Shown here piece by piece: positions 24,670 to 42,480 of a DNA stretch of 64,000 nt (the stretch's first letter is position 1; every line of letters begins with the position of its first letter). Source of the DNA: Cyanoderma ruficeps (Eukaryota; Chordata; Aves; Passeriformes; Timaliidae); NCBI GenBank assembly GCA_008694505.1, contig VZDJ01004378.1:19298239-19362238 (forward strand), in the 5' to 3' direction. A program made the translations under genes and the position numbers. The notes below the pieces were generated by a model. It was not told the DNA's origin and did not search any database. It worked only from the letters and a program-made list of their open reading frames with translations.

Positions 24670-25377
24670 CACACATATAGAAGACCACAAGAGCACTTGG
24701 CCAACTCATCTCTTCCATTCATATAAGTTACAGGCAACACGAACATTGTCTCTACAGACATTGTTTGCATCCACAGGTGATTTAGAAGTACAGAAATAAC
24801 ATCTTCATTGCAGGTTGTAGTTACAAGCACTGATAAGCAGCTTTTTCGTTGCTCAGAACCAGTTGAAAGTTAAAATTAATTTAGATGTTAAAATTTCTTT
24901 AAAAGTTAAAATATTTTTAAAGTGGAGCAGTGTGCATGTGATCTGGTGGGTACAGGAGCACATTGTCCAGGCAGCACACTAAGGTGCAGGCAGCTGCCCA
25001 ACACACTTCAGGAAGGGCTGGAGAGTGTCAGCCCAGGAGCCAGGCCCCAGCCCACAGCTGGGGCACGCACCTGTCTCATTCCTATTGCACTCTTACCTTG
25101 GACACTCCTACAGCAAGATGTGGCCTGTATAATTTAACTTTTTTAAAGGATTTTTGGATCCCTGTGAGCTCTGGCATTTGCATCCTGTGGCAGCACTTCC
25201 CAGTCTCACAGAGCACTTGTCATTGGTACTTCACTTTGCTTAGAATTTGTTTTTAAATTCATGGCATCTGTGCCTAAACAGTTTCACCTGTGTTTACATG
25301 GTTATGTATCTCTGCAATCTTTCCTGTTGTGGTTTTGTTTTTTTTTTTAGCATAGGGGTTTTACTGCTGTTTCAAAC

Positions 25378-25383
25378 AATAAA
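25378..25383 (+). terminator. Poly(A) signal of GLIPR1
   Basis: AATAAA about 710 bases after the TAA at 24667-24669, followed by TTTTTAT and TGTGTATGG. It is the first perfect AATAAA downstream of the stop. Confidence 0.65.
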
Positions 25384-28300
25384 TTTTTATTTCCTGCTTC
25401 CTGTGTATGGCAATCATGAATTTACAACATGAGCTAAAGCTTAACTGCTGGTGCACAAAATAACCCCAGATTCAGCTCCAACTTGCACAACACTAGAAAC
25501 AACGCTGGGAAAGATAGAACTCCAAATAAAATCACACTGTGCCCATAGTTACAACTTTGGTTCAACAGCTGCCAAAGAACAAATCTCCTGGAACAAATCT
25601 GCACATCTGGAGCATGCAGAAGGCTGTGGGGACAACTGCTGTGTCCAGCTTGGTATGTCCTCTACCAACCACACTCAGCTCACGCAGAGTCTGGAAGCAG
25701 CAGAGCTGCACAAACTCACATCACAAACCACAGCAGTTCCTGTCTATACTTTTAGAAGCTTCTGCACCGTGTCCCTCTGCACACACTGCTGTAGAGGAAG
25801 CTGGCAGGTTCCCCTCACCCCTTCATTTCTGCAGTAGTGTCACCACAATACCTGTCAGTGTTTCTGCATGCCTACTCCTGACCCTGACTCCTGCTCTTAC
25901 TACTGGCATGGATTTTAACTGAAAATGCTGGAACTGGGGCCCAACATTTCTCACATTACACTTCCAGATAGTTATCTGCTAATACTGCTGGTACTAGAAT
26001 CATTTCAATATTGCAGCAGTCCTTGAATGAATCATTTTTCAAAATGTAAATATGACTGGGGACAAAATTATGAATTTCATACTTGATATATCTTTATACA
26101 TCTTAATTTGTTGACTGCTGGAGCCTCCATAGCCAAGACAGCACACTCACAGACACTCTTGTGTGAAACCCAAGCCTCAAAAAAATCCCATCAAAGCCCC
26201 ATCTAAAAATCAGCTGGCAAGTGGCACGTGGGCAGCAGGACTTAATGTGTGGGCACTCTCCTGCTCAGGGCTCTACAGCAGACTGCCCAGCAGGGTCTCT
26301 GTCCCCCATGTGAGTAGTATCCTACTACTGGAAAGAGGAATGCAGAAAAGGGAACCAGATACACTGCTGTGTCCAGGGAGCTTAAAATGAGCTCAGCAGG
26401 AATTCTCCCCTGCCTAGTTTAATTAATGAGTGGTCTCCAGGAGAAGAAAGAGAAGCAACACAGAGACCTTAAAGTTCAAAATGTTAGCGCCTTCATTTAG
26501 CTATATACTTAAGCAGCTCTTAGGAAATCCTAAGAAAGACCCTCCTTAAAAAACTCTGGGCTTAGGGAGATTAAACCCCCAAACTTTACAATGTGACATA
26601 TTTCAAACAAACAAAAAAAAGTTTGTAAATCAAGAAGTCAAGACAAAAAAAGCAACTGTTACTTTACGGATATCCAAAAATCCAGGTATTTAGCTCTGGT
26701 TGATCAAACCACTTTGAATTATCCACATGGCATATTCCCACGAATTCCATATGATAAATGCAAAACACTGATATGGAAATAGACTTCAAGTACATTTTTG
26801 CAAGTCTGTAAACTTTAAAATCAGTTTAAGAACATAATTTGCAGTAGTTCATGCTGTTCTGAAGATACAAAAAAACCCTTCACTCTTCCAAGCCCACTTT
26901 ATTTTCCACTATTTATGTTTTACACAACTGCCATCTCCGTCAGAAAACAAATGCACAAAGCACCAGTGAGTGACACCATGCAGCCCCTTTCCATTCAGAT
27001 ATGGACTCTTGGGCAGACAGATCTCCCCTTTGGCTTGCCTACGGGAATATGAATAAGCTTTCTTGATTTTCCGGTTTAAGTAATTCATATCCTACCAACA
27101 ATCCTTGAAACTTGTCAACAGTAACAACCAAGAAATACTAAACACCATGTCATACCTTTCCACCCCAGAACAACAGGACAGGATTTCCTGAAGTGTATTA
27201 AGAATTTTACTGGAGAGAAAGATGTCATGTAAAAGCTACATAAATGACTCAGCTGGGAGGTCTAATTTAAAAAAAGCACACTTCCATGGAAGTAAACATA
27301 AAGCCAGGCTGTCCAACATGAGCTACATTTTTGTGCACTGCAGTTCAGGCACCCAAGAAGTCAGCTGACACAGCTGAAAACTCCCTTTTTATAGGATACT
27401 TTCACAGCCAGATTCCTGAAATGGCCAGTCTAAAAGACCAGTGTGAGACAAAAAGCATTACACTTGTTTTCAACTCTTTAAACAGGCAGGGGAATGTGTG
27501 CCACTCCTCTGTCATGAAAGGAGCTGATGCAGTTCAGATCAGAACCAAGGACTCCCCCTCCCCTAATACATTCTCCTTCCCTGGCTTGTCAAACTCCTCC
27601 TTAATGGGTCCTCGCTCTGCATTCTGCTGAAGCACGTGAGAGCAGGAGTGTAAACTCAAGTATTCCAGCGTCTCCCGTTGAAATTAGTCCTTTCACTATG
27701 TGAGAGATCTGAACTACCCACCAAGCCCTGAACTTTGATCTCCCCATTACTCTCTCAACTGCCAAACACCAGTGGTGTTTCTAAAGCTTTTTGTAGTGCT
27801 GGTATCACTCAACCCATCAAATCACTGCAGTTTGAGATGGGTGGCTTTTGACTTACGCATCGTGTTCTCAGTGAAAAATGCTTAAATAGTATTTTCCTGA
27901 CTGATTCCAAAAGAAACTGCCACTTAGGAACAATGCAGTCCCTAAGAAGATGGGGAATATTTTTTCCTTAACAATTAAGTGCCAAAAACTGTTCACATAA
28001 TTGAAAGGGCCACTTGCTTAGAGGGCAAGCACGATAGTCATGTCCCAATGCTCATGTACTGGCTCTCTAACCACACATATCCTAAATTCTTATTTATTTG
28101 TGTTTAAAAAAAAAAAAAAAAAGCTGTGTTTTCACCTACTAATTTCAAGTAAAAGGTCACTAACTTAGAAGGCATTGAGCTGCATCCTTCTAGAAGAATC
28201 ATTTCCACTGCATGTGTAGTGATTGAAATTCCAAAACCCAGCAAAAGCACTCAGAGTCATGAAATTAGTGTAGCTCTATCACCTCCTCATTACATTTGTT

Positions 28301-28733
28301 TCTGTATTCTTAGATGTATGAAATAAGCAAGAGCTGCTCTTCTGGTGCACTTTATTTCATCACATTTCACAGTTCCAGAAAAACCTCTAAACTTCCTTTA
28401 AAATAGGAGAAGTGTCTCAAAAAAAAAAAAAAGGAAGAGCACAATTTCTTAAGACATTCTTGCAAGAAGGAAATAAACGAAGAATATATTTAAAGGTAAA
28501 TAACGCAACCTTTTGCTTTCCCTGCAGCACAATCCCTATGTAAAGACACTTTGTACCATATTCTGTGTAAAACCCCATCAGGATAATACCAATGAATGAC
28601 AGTTTATTAATGGTATGCAACGAAGATTATGGTTTGTCTGATTTTCAGTTGAAACTGAGTTTGTTTCCTACACAACACAACTGAGGTTGTGCAGTACATT
28701 AACTACGCATTTAAGAACATTGTATTAAAATAG
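25384..28733. other. Spacer between the convergent GLIPR1 and KRR1 3' ends
   Basis: About 3.3 kb in which the two transcription units point toward each other. It contains poly-A tracts (for example about 28107-28123) and short frames without domains. No gene is seen. Confidence 0.55.
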
Positions 28734-28739
28734 TTTATT
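28734..28739 (-). terminator. Likely poly(A) signal of KRR1
   Basis: TTTATT on the plus strand is AATAAA on the KRR1 strand, about 435 bases past the stop codon (29175-29173). Another AATAAA on this strand lies further on, near 28352, so the 3' end may vary. Confidence 0.5.
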
Positions 28740-29172
28740 AACATTGAGACAAGACACACAAAAATAATCAGCTTTTACAAAAATAAAAGCCTAATATAGT
28801 AATAAATCTTGCCTGTTTAGCAAAAGCAATTACCACATCATTCCTTAAGCTTTCATCTTCCCAGAGTGTTCTGACCCAAATGTTGAACACTCCACATGAA
28901 ACTCCTCCATGTTTCTATTGTGAAACCTTCCCTTTACATAGAAGGATATTATCCAAATACATTCTCTTACTTTCTCAAACAGGGGAGCACAGATTTTCTC
29001 ACCAAGTCTGTACAGCTACTGTAGATCCACTAATTGAACTGTACTTAGGAAAAGAGGATGATCTTTCTACTTAGTCTTTTCTTGTCCACATTATACCAAC
29101 AGCAAAAACTCTCCCATCTTCCAAGTGTAAAAATGTTCATTATCAGAGGTGATAAGTAAACATGGTGGGGAA

Positions 29173-34377
<5,205 letters not shown>

Positions 34378-35129
34378 GTCCGCGCGCGCCGGAAGGGGCG
34401 GGGCCGGGGCCGGGCGGAACTTCTCCCGCCTCGCCTGTGGGACTGCCCGGCCGGACTGTGCGCCCGGAGCGCCCGCTGGAACAAGTACACCGAGTGCTTC
34501 GGTGCTCGTAGATAAAGAAAAGGGATTCCTGATGAGACCTGATTTTTCAGCTGAGTAATTTACTATTCAGTTGATGAAACTGGATAATAAATAAGTAATT
34601 TAAGTAATTTTTGGGGGATGCTCTGCATCCTCCTCCCTGCCCCTTCCTGTACCTGTAACTGAGCATTTCCTTCAATGAAAGAACAAGAAGGTGCCTCCTC
34701 CGTTGTCTTTCATGGAGACCATGAAAAATCAATGGGGTGAAAAACTGGAGGAGACCTTTAAGAGCAAGAACACTCTGTGGCAGGACAGTTTTGTCTTTGA
34801 CAGGTGTTCACCGCATCTGTTCATGAAAACCTGCACTCTACGATGTTTAATTACCTAAATGATGAGAGAGAGATTTCTACCACCTGATCTATATCTAAGT
34901 AAAATACTAATTTAAAAATCAGTTTTGACGCTCCCAAAACCTTTCCTTCGGACCTGGCTGCCATTTTTCCTCACCTGCTCCATCTGCCAGCCTTTTGCAC
35001 ACCCCCATCTCCCACAACGAACAGGACTTCCAAGGTCCTTTCTGTCTGCAAGCTTGACATCGAGTTGATGCAAGCTTTTAGCCATTTATTTTAATTTCTG
35101 TCTGTCAACATCCTTCAAAGAGGGAGCAG

Positions 35130-35640
35130 GAGCGGTTCCCCTAGAAGGGAGGCCCTTGGCAGGGGGTGCTGGCGGTGCCCGCGGCGCCTTGAGGAGGTTG
35201 GTTATCCATTCCCGATCCCGCTAGATGGCACCGGCCGCCGCGCTAAGCGCAGCATCCCGAACGGAGCTGCCGCCCGCCCTGCGGCTCCCGCGGGAGGGAC
35301 GGGATCGGGAGGGAGGGATGGAGGCGGTGGGGAATGAGCCCTTCCTCCGCCCACGTAGCCCTGCCCCGCCCGGCACGGGGCTTTGGTTGCCGGATGCCGT
35401 TGGCATTGTTCGGCGCCCCTGGACTAGCACAGGGAGGCAAATTTGCCTCTCTCAGCTCTTGGACACACAAGCTTTCTGGGACTGGTTGCCGGGCTGGTAT
35501 TCCTCAGCTCTGCAAAGCCTTTGAGACCAGGACGGGGGTCCTGCCCGGCTGCAGGCACCCGGTCAATGCGAAGGAAGGAAGGGCTGCGGGTCCGGGGGAG
35601 GCGGCGCAGTGAAGTGCATGAAGCGCTCAATGCGCGTCTC
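35130..35640. promoter_or_regulatory. Orphan CpG island
   Basis: A second GC- and CpG-rich block about 750 bases upstream of the KRR1 ATG, separated from the KRR1 island by AT-rich DNA. It has open frames on both strands (for example 35225-35524 plus), which is expected in GC-rich DNA. None has a recognisable domain. On the minus strand a strong donor sequence CAG|GTGAGAG sits near 35648. It may drive an alternative KRR1 5' exon or a noncoding transcript, or it may be the start of a gene I do not recognise. Confidence 0.5.
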
Positions 35641-38600
35641 TCTCACCTGAAATATGGCCCTTGTTGTGACAGCGCAGCAAAGAAGGTTTGGAAAAGAGTT
35701 TGAGGGAGGATAATTAGTTTAGTTCTGATCTTGTTTAGTGTCTGATGACTCCTGTGGTGCACCCCACCAAAAAAATCACGGGAGTGGGCTGTGGAAAGGG
35801 CATGCCCTCAGCGCTTGGCAGTGGGAATAAGCGAGAGAGGTAGAGAGGCTGCAATCCACAGAGTGTTGAGAGTGTGAAGAAAAATTACAGGCTGCAGCCT
35901 CCGGCCTGCCAACCTCTTGAGTAGTGTGCTTGCTCCACGTGTAAATCCCACACTTCAGAGTAGCAGCGACAGCCCTACTGTCATACAGCATGTGCCCTCT
36001 CCTGCATCCCAGCCCCTTGGCCAGCTGCTGCTTCAGGGGGTCAATGAGGCCACGAGCCTCTGTGCTGGAGGAGAAGTGAACGGTGGATGGGGTAAAGGGC
36101 AAGGGACTGGGGCCTTGTCACGGTGGGCAGCCCTCTGTGGTCCAGTGCTGCACTGAAGCGTGCCTTTGCCTGATCAAGACAGATATACTGAGAATAACAG
36201 AAAATAAAGGCAGTAATGGTAACAGACTTGGAAGATGTGATTTGAGAAAGGCCCTCAGGTCCCCTCCTGTCTGATTCTTTGAAGGAGACCGTAATTTCAC
36301 ATCTTTCCTCTTACCTCAGTATCTGTGGTCTGGCTGGATACAAGGAAGCCGCTTCCCTAAATTCCTAATAGGAACACGATATTCTCACAGACCTATCCTG
36401 CTTCTCCAGACAACAGCATGTGTATATAATTTTTCCTATTCACAGCTCAAATGCAATAACCAGCTACTGCTCGTCTGGTGGGGTTAGGAAGCTGAGGACA
36501 GCTAGCTACAGGGACAATGGCTATTGAGGGGGCAGGGACTGACGCTGTTGTCCAGGTGACTGGGACAGGTATCCTGCAACCCCACAGGGGCAGGGCCCTC
36601 TGCACACTGGTTTGAAGCTGAGCTCCCAGGCAGGAGGGACAATGTGAGTGCAACCACAGGGGTGGGGTGCAGTTACCACATGTGGGGATGCAGTGCTGCT
36701 GTAAATCTCTGCCCTCCACCCCCCCTTCCCCCAGGATCTGCATGCCCTCCCAGCTCTTGCAGGAGCAACATGTTTTCCAAAAGCACTTTTCACTGGCAAG
36801 CACATACCATGTTCAGTGTTCTACCCAGCCCAGTGTGGGATGGAGACACCCAGGTGCAAAGTGCTCCTTCAAGGACCTTTTTCTGAATAGTACAGATCCT
36901 AGTCTAGCAAGATCCCCTACACACCTGCTGGAACCATTGTTGTTCTTGGGAAGACCTGGCTCAACTCTGTGTGTGTGTGTGTCTATGTGCAAGTGTTTTT
37001 TTCCTGTTAAAAATAAAGTGAAGGAGTGAAACAACACAGCCTCCCTTACGCATGTTTCATATGATACGACAAAAAAGGACAGAGCGCTGCTGTTGGAAGG
37101 AAGGTGCCTCTTTATTGTGCAGCAAAGTAATTATTTCCCAGTCAGTAGATAGGACTCCAGCCACTTGGCACTTTCTTACGTGCCATTTTCCAATCCAAAA
37201 GAGCAACTTGGGATTTTGTGATAATTCAAGCAATCAGATGAGCTCATGCACATGGCATTCATTTGCTAGAAACACCACACAGATCCCATTCAGCCTCAGC
37301 ACTCATAAATCCATGTGACACTTTTATCTATTTATAAACTTTTAACAGCAGGTTATGATTGTTATGCAAGCCATTTTCCAGGGATTAATAAGCAGCTTTT
37401 GTTGATGGCAGCAAGAAAGGCCATTAACTACTCTGGGACAGTCATTAATCTGTAGTAAATACTAAGCATCTGGATCATTTCTATGTATTAAATAATCAAT
37501 ACTTCCTTTTGATTCAAATAACTGGAGAATTTTATTTCAAATTTATCTTGGCTTTGGGTATTCTTAATTCTTTTAGTTTACAACAGGGCAGGAAATAGGC
37601 ACATGGGTGAGCAATATTTTCTCCTGGTATAAAAGGCTCTTAAATTATCAGGTATTTCATATAAAACCTGTCAGTAGTCAAAATAGCATTCAAAGGGGCC
37701 ACCAAAACAAATTCATTGGATTGGATGGAGAAAAAAAATAATCATGTGTTGTCCTTTTTCATTATAGAGTTCTTTCATTATTGCAATAAAATTAGGTGAT
37801 CTGACCCTAGGAGGTAACCTGGAAGAATTAAAATAATCAAACAGAAACTCACGCTGCCCAGCCACCCTCAGAAAAGTCCATTGTATTTCATTCCCTGGCT
37901 AACATGACCTCTGTGCCCTCAGGCAGATGAGGTTGTGGTATCATTTCTGTGTTTCCCTCTCTCTCTTCTTTTATCTCTCTGGGCACCGGTGTGAGTCACC
38001 TCCCTGGTTTTGTTTTGTTCTTGTCTTTGCTGTGGAATGCACTGATCTGCAGAGGCGGTCACAGATTATGGTATTGGTGTCCATTGCAAACCTGGCCAGG
38101 CAAGAACACACTACAGTGGGCTGCTGCCTTCTCCATGGAGAGCTCGGGAAATTCCCCAGTGAGCAGAGTTCATCTTTCCTTTTGAAAGAGAGCAGAGAAA
38201 CAGTACCTGCTGAACCCTAGAACTAACAAGGGGCTGGAAAATGAGAGGACTGTAAACCATAAATGCATCTCAAAGTGCTGGCTGGAATAGCAAAGCAAAG
38301 ATGATTTGTGACAGAAAGAAGAATCCAGAATAAGAAGGAGGAATCTATGGGTAAAAAAGAGCATAGCTTTGTCTGGGAAATTCCTTGCTTGCAATAAAAT
38401 TGCTGTCAGTTTAGGGACAAGAAAAGGATGAGAGCCAAAGTGGGAAAGGAATTTACTGTCTTGAAATCAAACCAGCAGCTTTAGATCAAAAGGTCTTTGG
38501 AGCAGGGAATGGGCTTAATCATACAGTGACTGACAGAATGAGGGTTTTGTCTTGACTTGAGCATCTGGGAATTGCCAGAAAGCAAACAGCAGATCAAGGC

Positions 38601-41600
38601 AAGCCACACCATGACCTCTGAGATATACACAGGAGAGTAAAAATGACAGTGAAGGTGAGTGGTGGTCAGGGGTAGGTATATCAGAGGCTGGGGAGGACGA
38701 AGGCAGGGGCCTGAGGAGGGCAGTGGAAGAAAATGCCTAGATCAGTATACTGGTCCAAAGCGTCGCAGGGGAAGAGAGTCAAGTGGGGATGGGAAAGCGA
38801 TTGTTGCCATCAGCTTTTGCAAGTCTCCCACACAGTGTGGAGGGCAATGACAAGTTCCCAAGGGCCCAGTAGGGACAGCTAACAGATTTCTCCAGCTGTT
38901 GTAGTATCCATCATATTTAGGTAATGCGTCACGTGGGCTGTGCCTGCCAGGGCACTGCTGGTCTAATGTCTCTTGACTCCCCAAAAGAGGAGAGTCATGG
39001 ATGGTCATGGCAGAAGGGCACCAAGTGGAGATCAGGTGGCCGGAGGCTTGGGTCTGCTGCAGCATTGAAGGGTCCACTTTGCGAGTGCCTCTCCCAGCCT
39101 CTCCACATGGGGAAAGGGGATGATCCTTTCTGAATGAGGGCAGGAGGAGCCCCCCCCAAGCCCCCATCCTCCCTGCCAGAGAGCTGTGCCAGAGCCCAGC
39201 CAGACCAGCACAAGAGGATCTGCTGTACAGTTTTCTGTAAGCCTGCAAAGAGGTGTACAGTACCCTAGGGCTGTGGATTGAAGCTGAAAATTCCTCCCGG
39301 CCCCTTGCAGAGGTTTTTAATACAATTTTAAAGTCATACCTGAGAAAACAGTCTGAGCATGGTTTTTATTTAGGAATTTGCCTGCTCGTGTGCCTTATTC
39401 TGAAGCACTCCCACAGTCTATTTTTCTCTTGCAGTAGAATCTGTACATTATTATGCAGATTTTCACTATAGCAATATTACAGCAGAATAAATAGCTCTGC
39501 TATGCACGAAGGGGAATCCTATTACATCTTCAGTAACTCTCAGTAAGCATTATCGCTATTATACCAATTGAAGAGACAGAAAACAATTTTTAATTAAAAA
39601 TATTTATAGCAGGCATAATACCAACTGCCAGTTTCACTATCCAGTGAATGCATTTTGCAGCTGGTACTAATTCTCTCTTATTTCTATGAGGTTAGCCAAT
39701 ATCAGCTGTTCATTAAGCAGAGGACATTTCAGGAATATCCGTATTATATGCTGTAACTAACTAAGAAGTTCTTCCTTTGACAGATATTAGGAAATCAAGA
39801 TTGCTTGGCTATGTTATTCTGGGACTTCATAATAGAGAGGTCGTTTCCCAGTGATCTGAGTGGGCTGCATCATCAGTTTTATTCAAATCAATCCTACAAA
39901 ACTGCTTTCCAGCAGATTAGAACATTTTAATTAGCAATATATCTTCTATCTTCTATCTGCAGTGGAATGGGGGGTGGGAAATTGATTTCAGCACACCCTT
40001 TCTTTTACTGGGAGAGCAGCATAATCAGAAGGTGTCAGCAGAACCACAGGCAAATTAATTTTGAGATACAGAGCTTTCTACGGCCAACCACACTGCTTCT
40101 CCTTGCACTGAGTTGAGCCAGGCTCTGTGGGCCAGTTCACTGCTCCTGTTGGTGCCAGACGCTCCAAGGGGCAAAGTCTGATAAGGCTGTATTGGGTGAA
40201 GGGCATGACAACAACCCACTGGCTCAGCCTGAACATTCTCACGCTTTCTGTGCCACAGAGCACATAAAATCTCAGTTCTCATCCTTGTTGGATCTCTGTA
40301 TCCGTAAATGTGCCTATGTGTAGCTGTAGGTGATGGACAGCTGTCCCTAGAAGGTGTAAAAGCACTGATCTGCTGTAGCTGTAAGTCAGGCTGAAAGGAA
40401 ACCAACAGGCTGAGGATGAGCTGCAGAGGACCCCTATTCCCACATGTCTTCCATCCTCCTACCTCTCTGTGCCATAGGACATGTGTCTGAAATATGGAGC
40501 CGGAACATTGTTTCCACTAGTTTTGTGTCCGTGGAGAGCTCTTTCCCCATAAATGCAGGGATTCATGAGAGCCAGTTTGTCCTTGGTTCACATTCATGTG
40601 GTTCAGAGGGATTGTGGCATGCTGAAGGCTCCGGACCATAAAATCTAATGCAAAACTTCTTGTTCCCTATTCACCCCAGGATAGCTGGCAGCCCAAGTCA
40701 GTGAGGAAATCCCCTGGTGATTTTTCAAAGGAGCAGCTGGGAACTGACAAACCAAGCAGCTCATCATAACCTGGCATGCGAATTGCTAAATCCCATATGG
40801 TTATTGTTTTTCACTTTAAAATATTAGCAGTGAGTTTCAAAACACAGAATTTAGCAAGCTGTGTTTCATCAGTGGAAAGATCAAACCCTATTTGAGTCTG
40901 TGAAGCCATTTACAACATGCTTATCCTTCCACCTGCAATAGATTTCACAGCAATTTCCCCTGGTCTGTGTCCACAGTGACAGCAAAGGAGCCCAGAGGAC
41001 ACAGCTGGAAAGATGAATGATGTGAAATGGTGGAGATGGCCGTCTGCAAGGGGAGCAGAGGCTCTCCCAGGAGGTGATTCAGAACGAGAGTTTAATGTAG
41101 GGATGTGCTCTGAGTCACTTTGAGGGGAGCTTCCCTCTGCCCACTGCCTGCAGACCAACCTGTGATGAGCAGCTGCTGCTGCTTAATTAGCCTTTGTGAA
41201 TATGCTGCTTTAATCCATCTTTAAAGCTCACAAAAGCCTATCATGTCTGTGTGCTGCTCTTGCTCTAGGCAAGATTGCACTAGTTATCAACAGCTTCAAG
41301 AAGCTGAGATTTACCAGCAACATATGGGAACGTCTAAGCTATTACATCCATTTTCTTTTACCTACAGGGAAATAAGTATGTCAGTCAAAGACTGAAAGAG
41401 CAAACTCTTTCTTCTTTGCACAGATGGCCAAAAGGGCTTCCAGAGCACTTTGGACTGAGTGTATGGAATGCAGCAGTCCTAGATGTGACTTTCTCAGTAG
41501 TCCTAGGCTAGGTCTGATTTCAGCCATTCCCCTTGGTATTTCATGGAAGTGGGCAGTGTGTATTTGAGCAAAGTCCCATTTGGCTTCTAAGGGTAGCAAG

Positions 41601-42361
41601 CAAAGTTTCAGTGAAAAAAATATGCTAGTCAACCCTCTGGAAAGGCAGTCTGAACAAGTGGAGCAGCAGAGCATGAAGCATTCCTTCTTATCTTTAGCTT
41701 TTCATGAAATGGCACATGGAGACACATAATGTTATTTCTCGAAAATGTTTTTTCTGGTTAAAGCAGAATTTGTAGGTTGGATAACAGTGAGTTTGCACCA
41801 GTCCTGGAAAAAGGGAGTCCATCAGTGTAGTCAGCCTGAGAACCTGGGCATCTATTTCCAGAGCTGCTGCTATGCTTGGAAAACCATTTTCCTTGCCTAC
41901 ACTGTAAATTTTCAAGGCCACAAACTTTTTCTAAGTATGTATTTGTGCAGGAGAGCAGTTTGAGATAATCCTGCGTGAGGTACCACCGCAATGCAGACTG
42001 CCGGCTGCTCAGTGCTGAGTTTGTCATTAAGTTATATCCAGTGCAGAAGGAAGTACAATGGAGCTGCTGGGTGGCAGAGTAGCTGTTAAAACCACCATTC
42101 CAAATAAAATATCACAGGCTGAACTTTGATGGATAAAATTTCATTTTTGCATGCCACCGGGTGGAAGAAAAGAGCCCATCTGTTCTGCAGGCATTGCACA
42201 TTGTTAAGCAAACTACTCGCAGCTTGGCAGATCAGAACACTAAAAGAAAAAAAAATTAGAAAAGCCAACCATAGATGAGCATGAATACAAGATGAGTCAT
42301 TGAAGTTTTCCCAAAAGCAACATAAAAATGATGGTTCTTGCCAAGAAGTTATGCCAGGGTA
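35641..42361. other. Intergenic DNA, no gene recognised
   Basis: Mostly unique AT-rich sequence. It includes a short (TG)n at 36969-36982. The stretches at about 37320-37840 and 39480-39940 are AT-rich but complex in sequence, with many TAAT cores. Frames such as 38742-39248 minus lack domains and splice support. Confidence 0.5.
36969..36982. repeat. Short (TG)n microsatellite
   Basis: Seven GT units in a row in intergenic DNA. Confidence 0.85.
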
Positions 42362-42480
42362 TTCTCACGGGCTTGGCTCGCCGGGGCGGGCGGGGGGGAG
42401 AGAGAGGCAGGGAATAGGGGCGCATTCTTCCGCTGCCGGGGCTGGCCAGGGCCGCTTGGCTGCTCGCTGCAGGGAGAATG
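42362..42480. other. Isolated GC-rich patch
   Basis: About 120 bases of GC-rich sequence with several CpGs (GGGGCGGGCGGGGGGGAG, then CCGCTGCCGGGGCTGG) inside an AT-rich region. An ATG follows directly at 42478, with a 72-codon frame that matches nothing I know. It could be a small promoter, a noncoding RNA exon or a chance patch. Confidence 0.4.
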
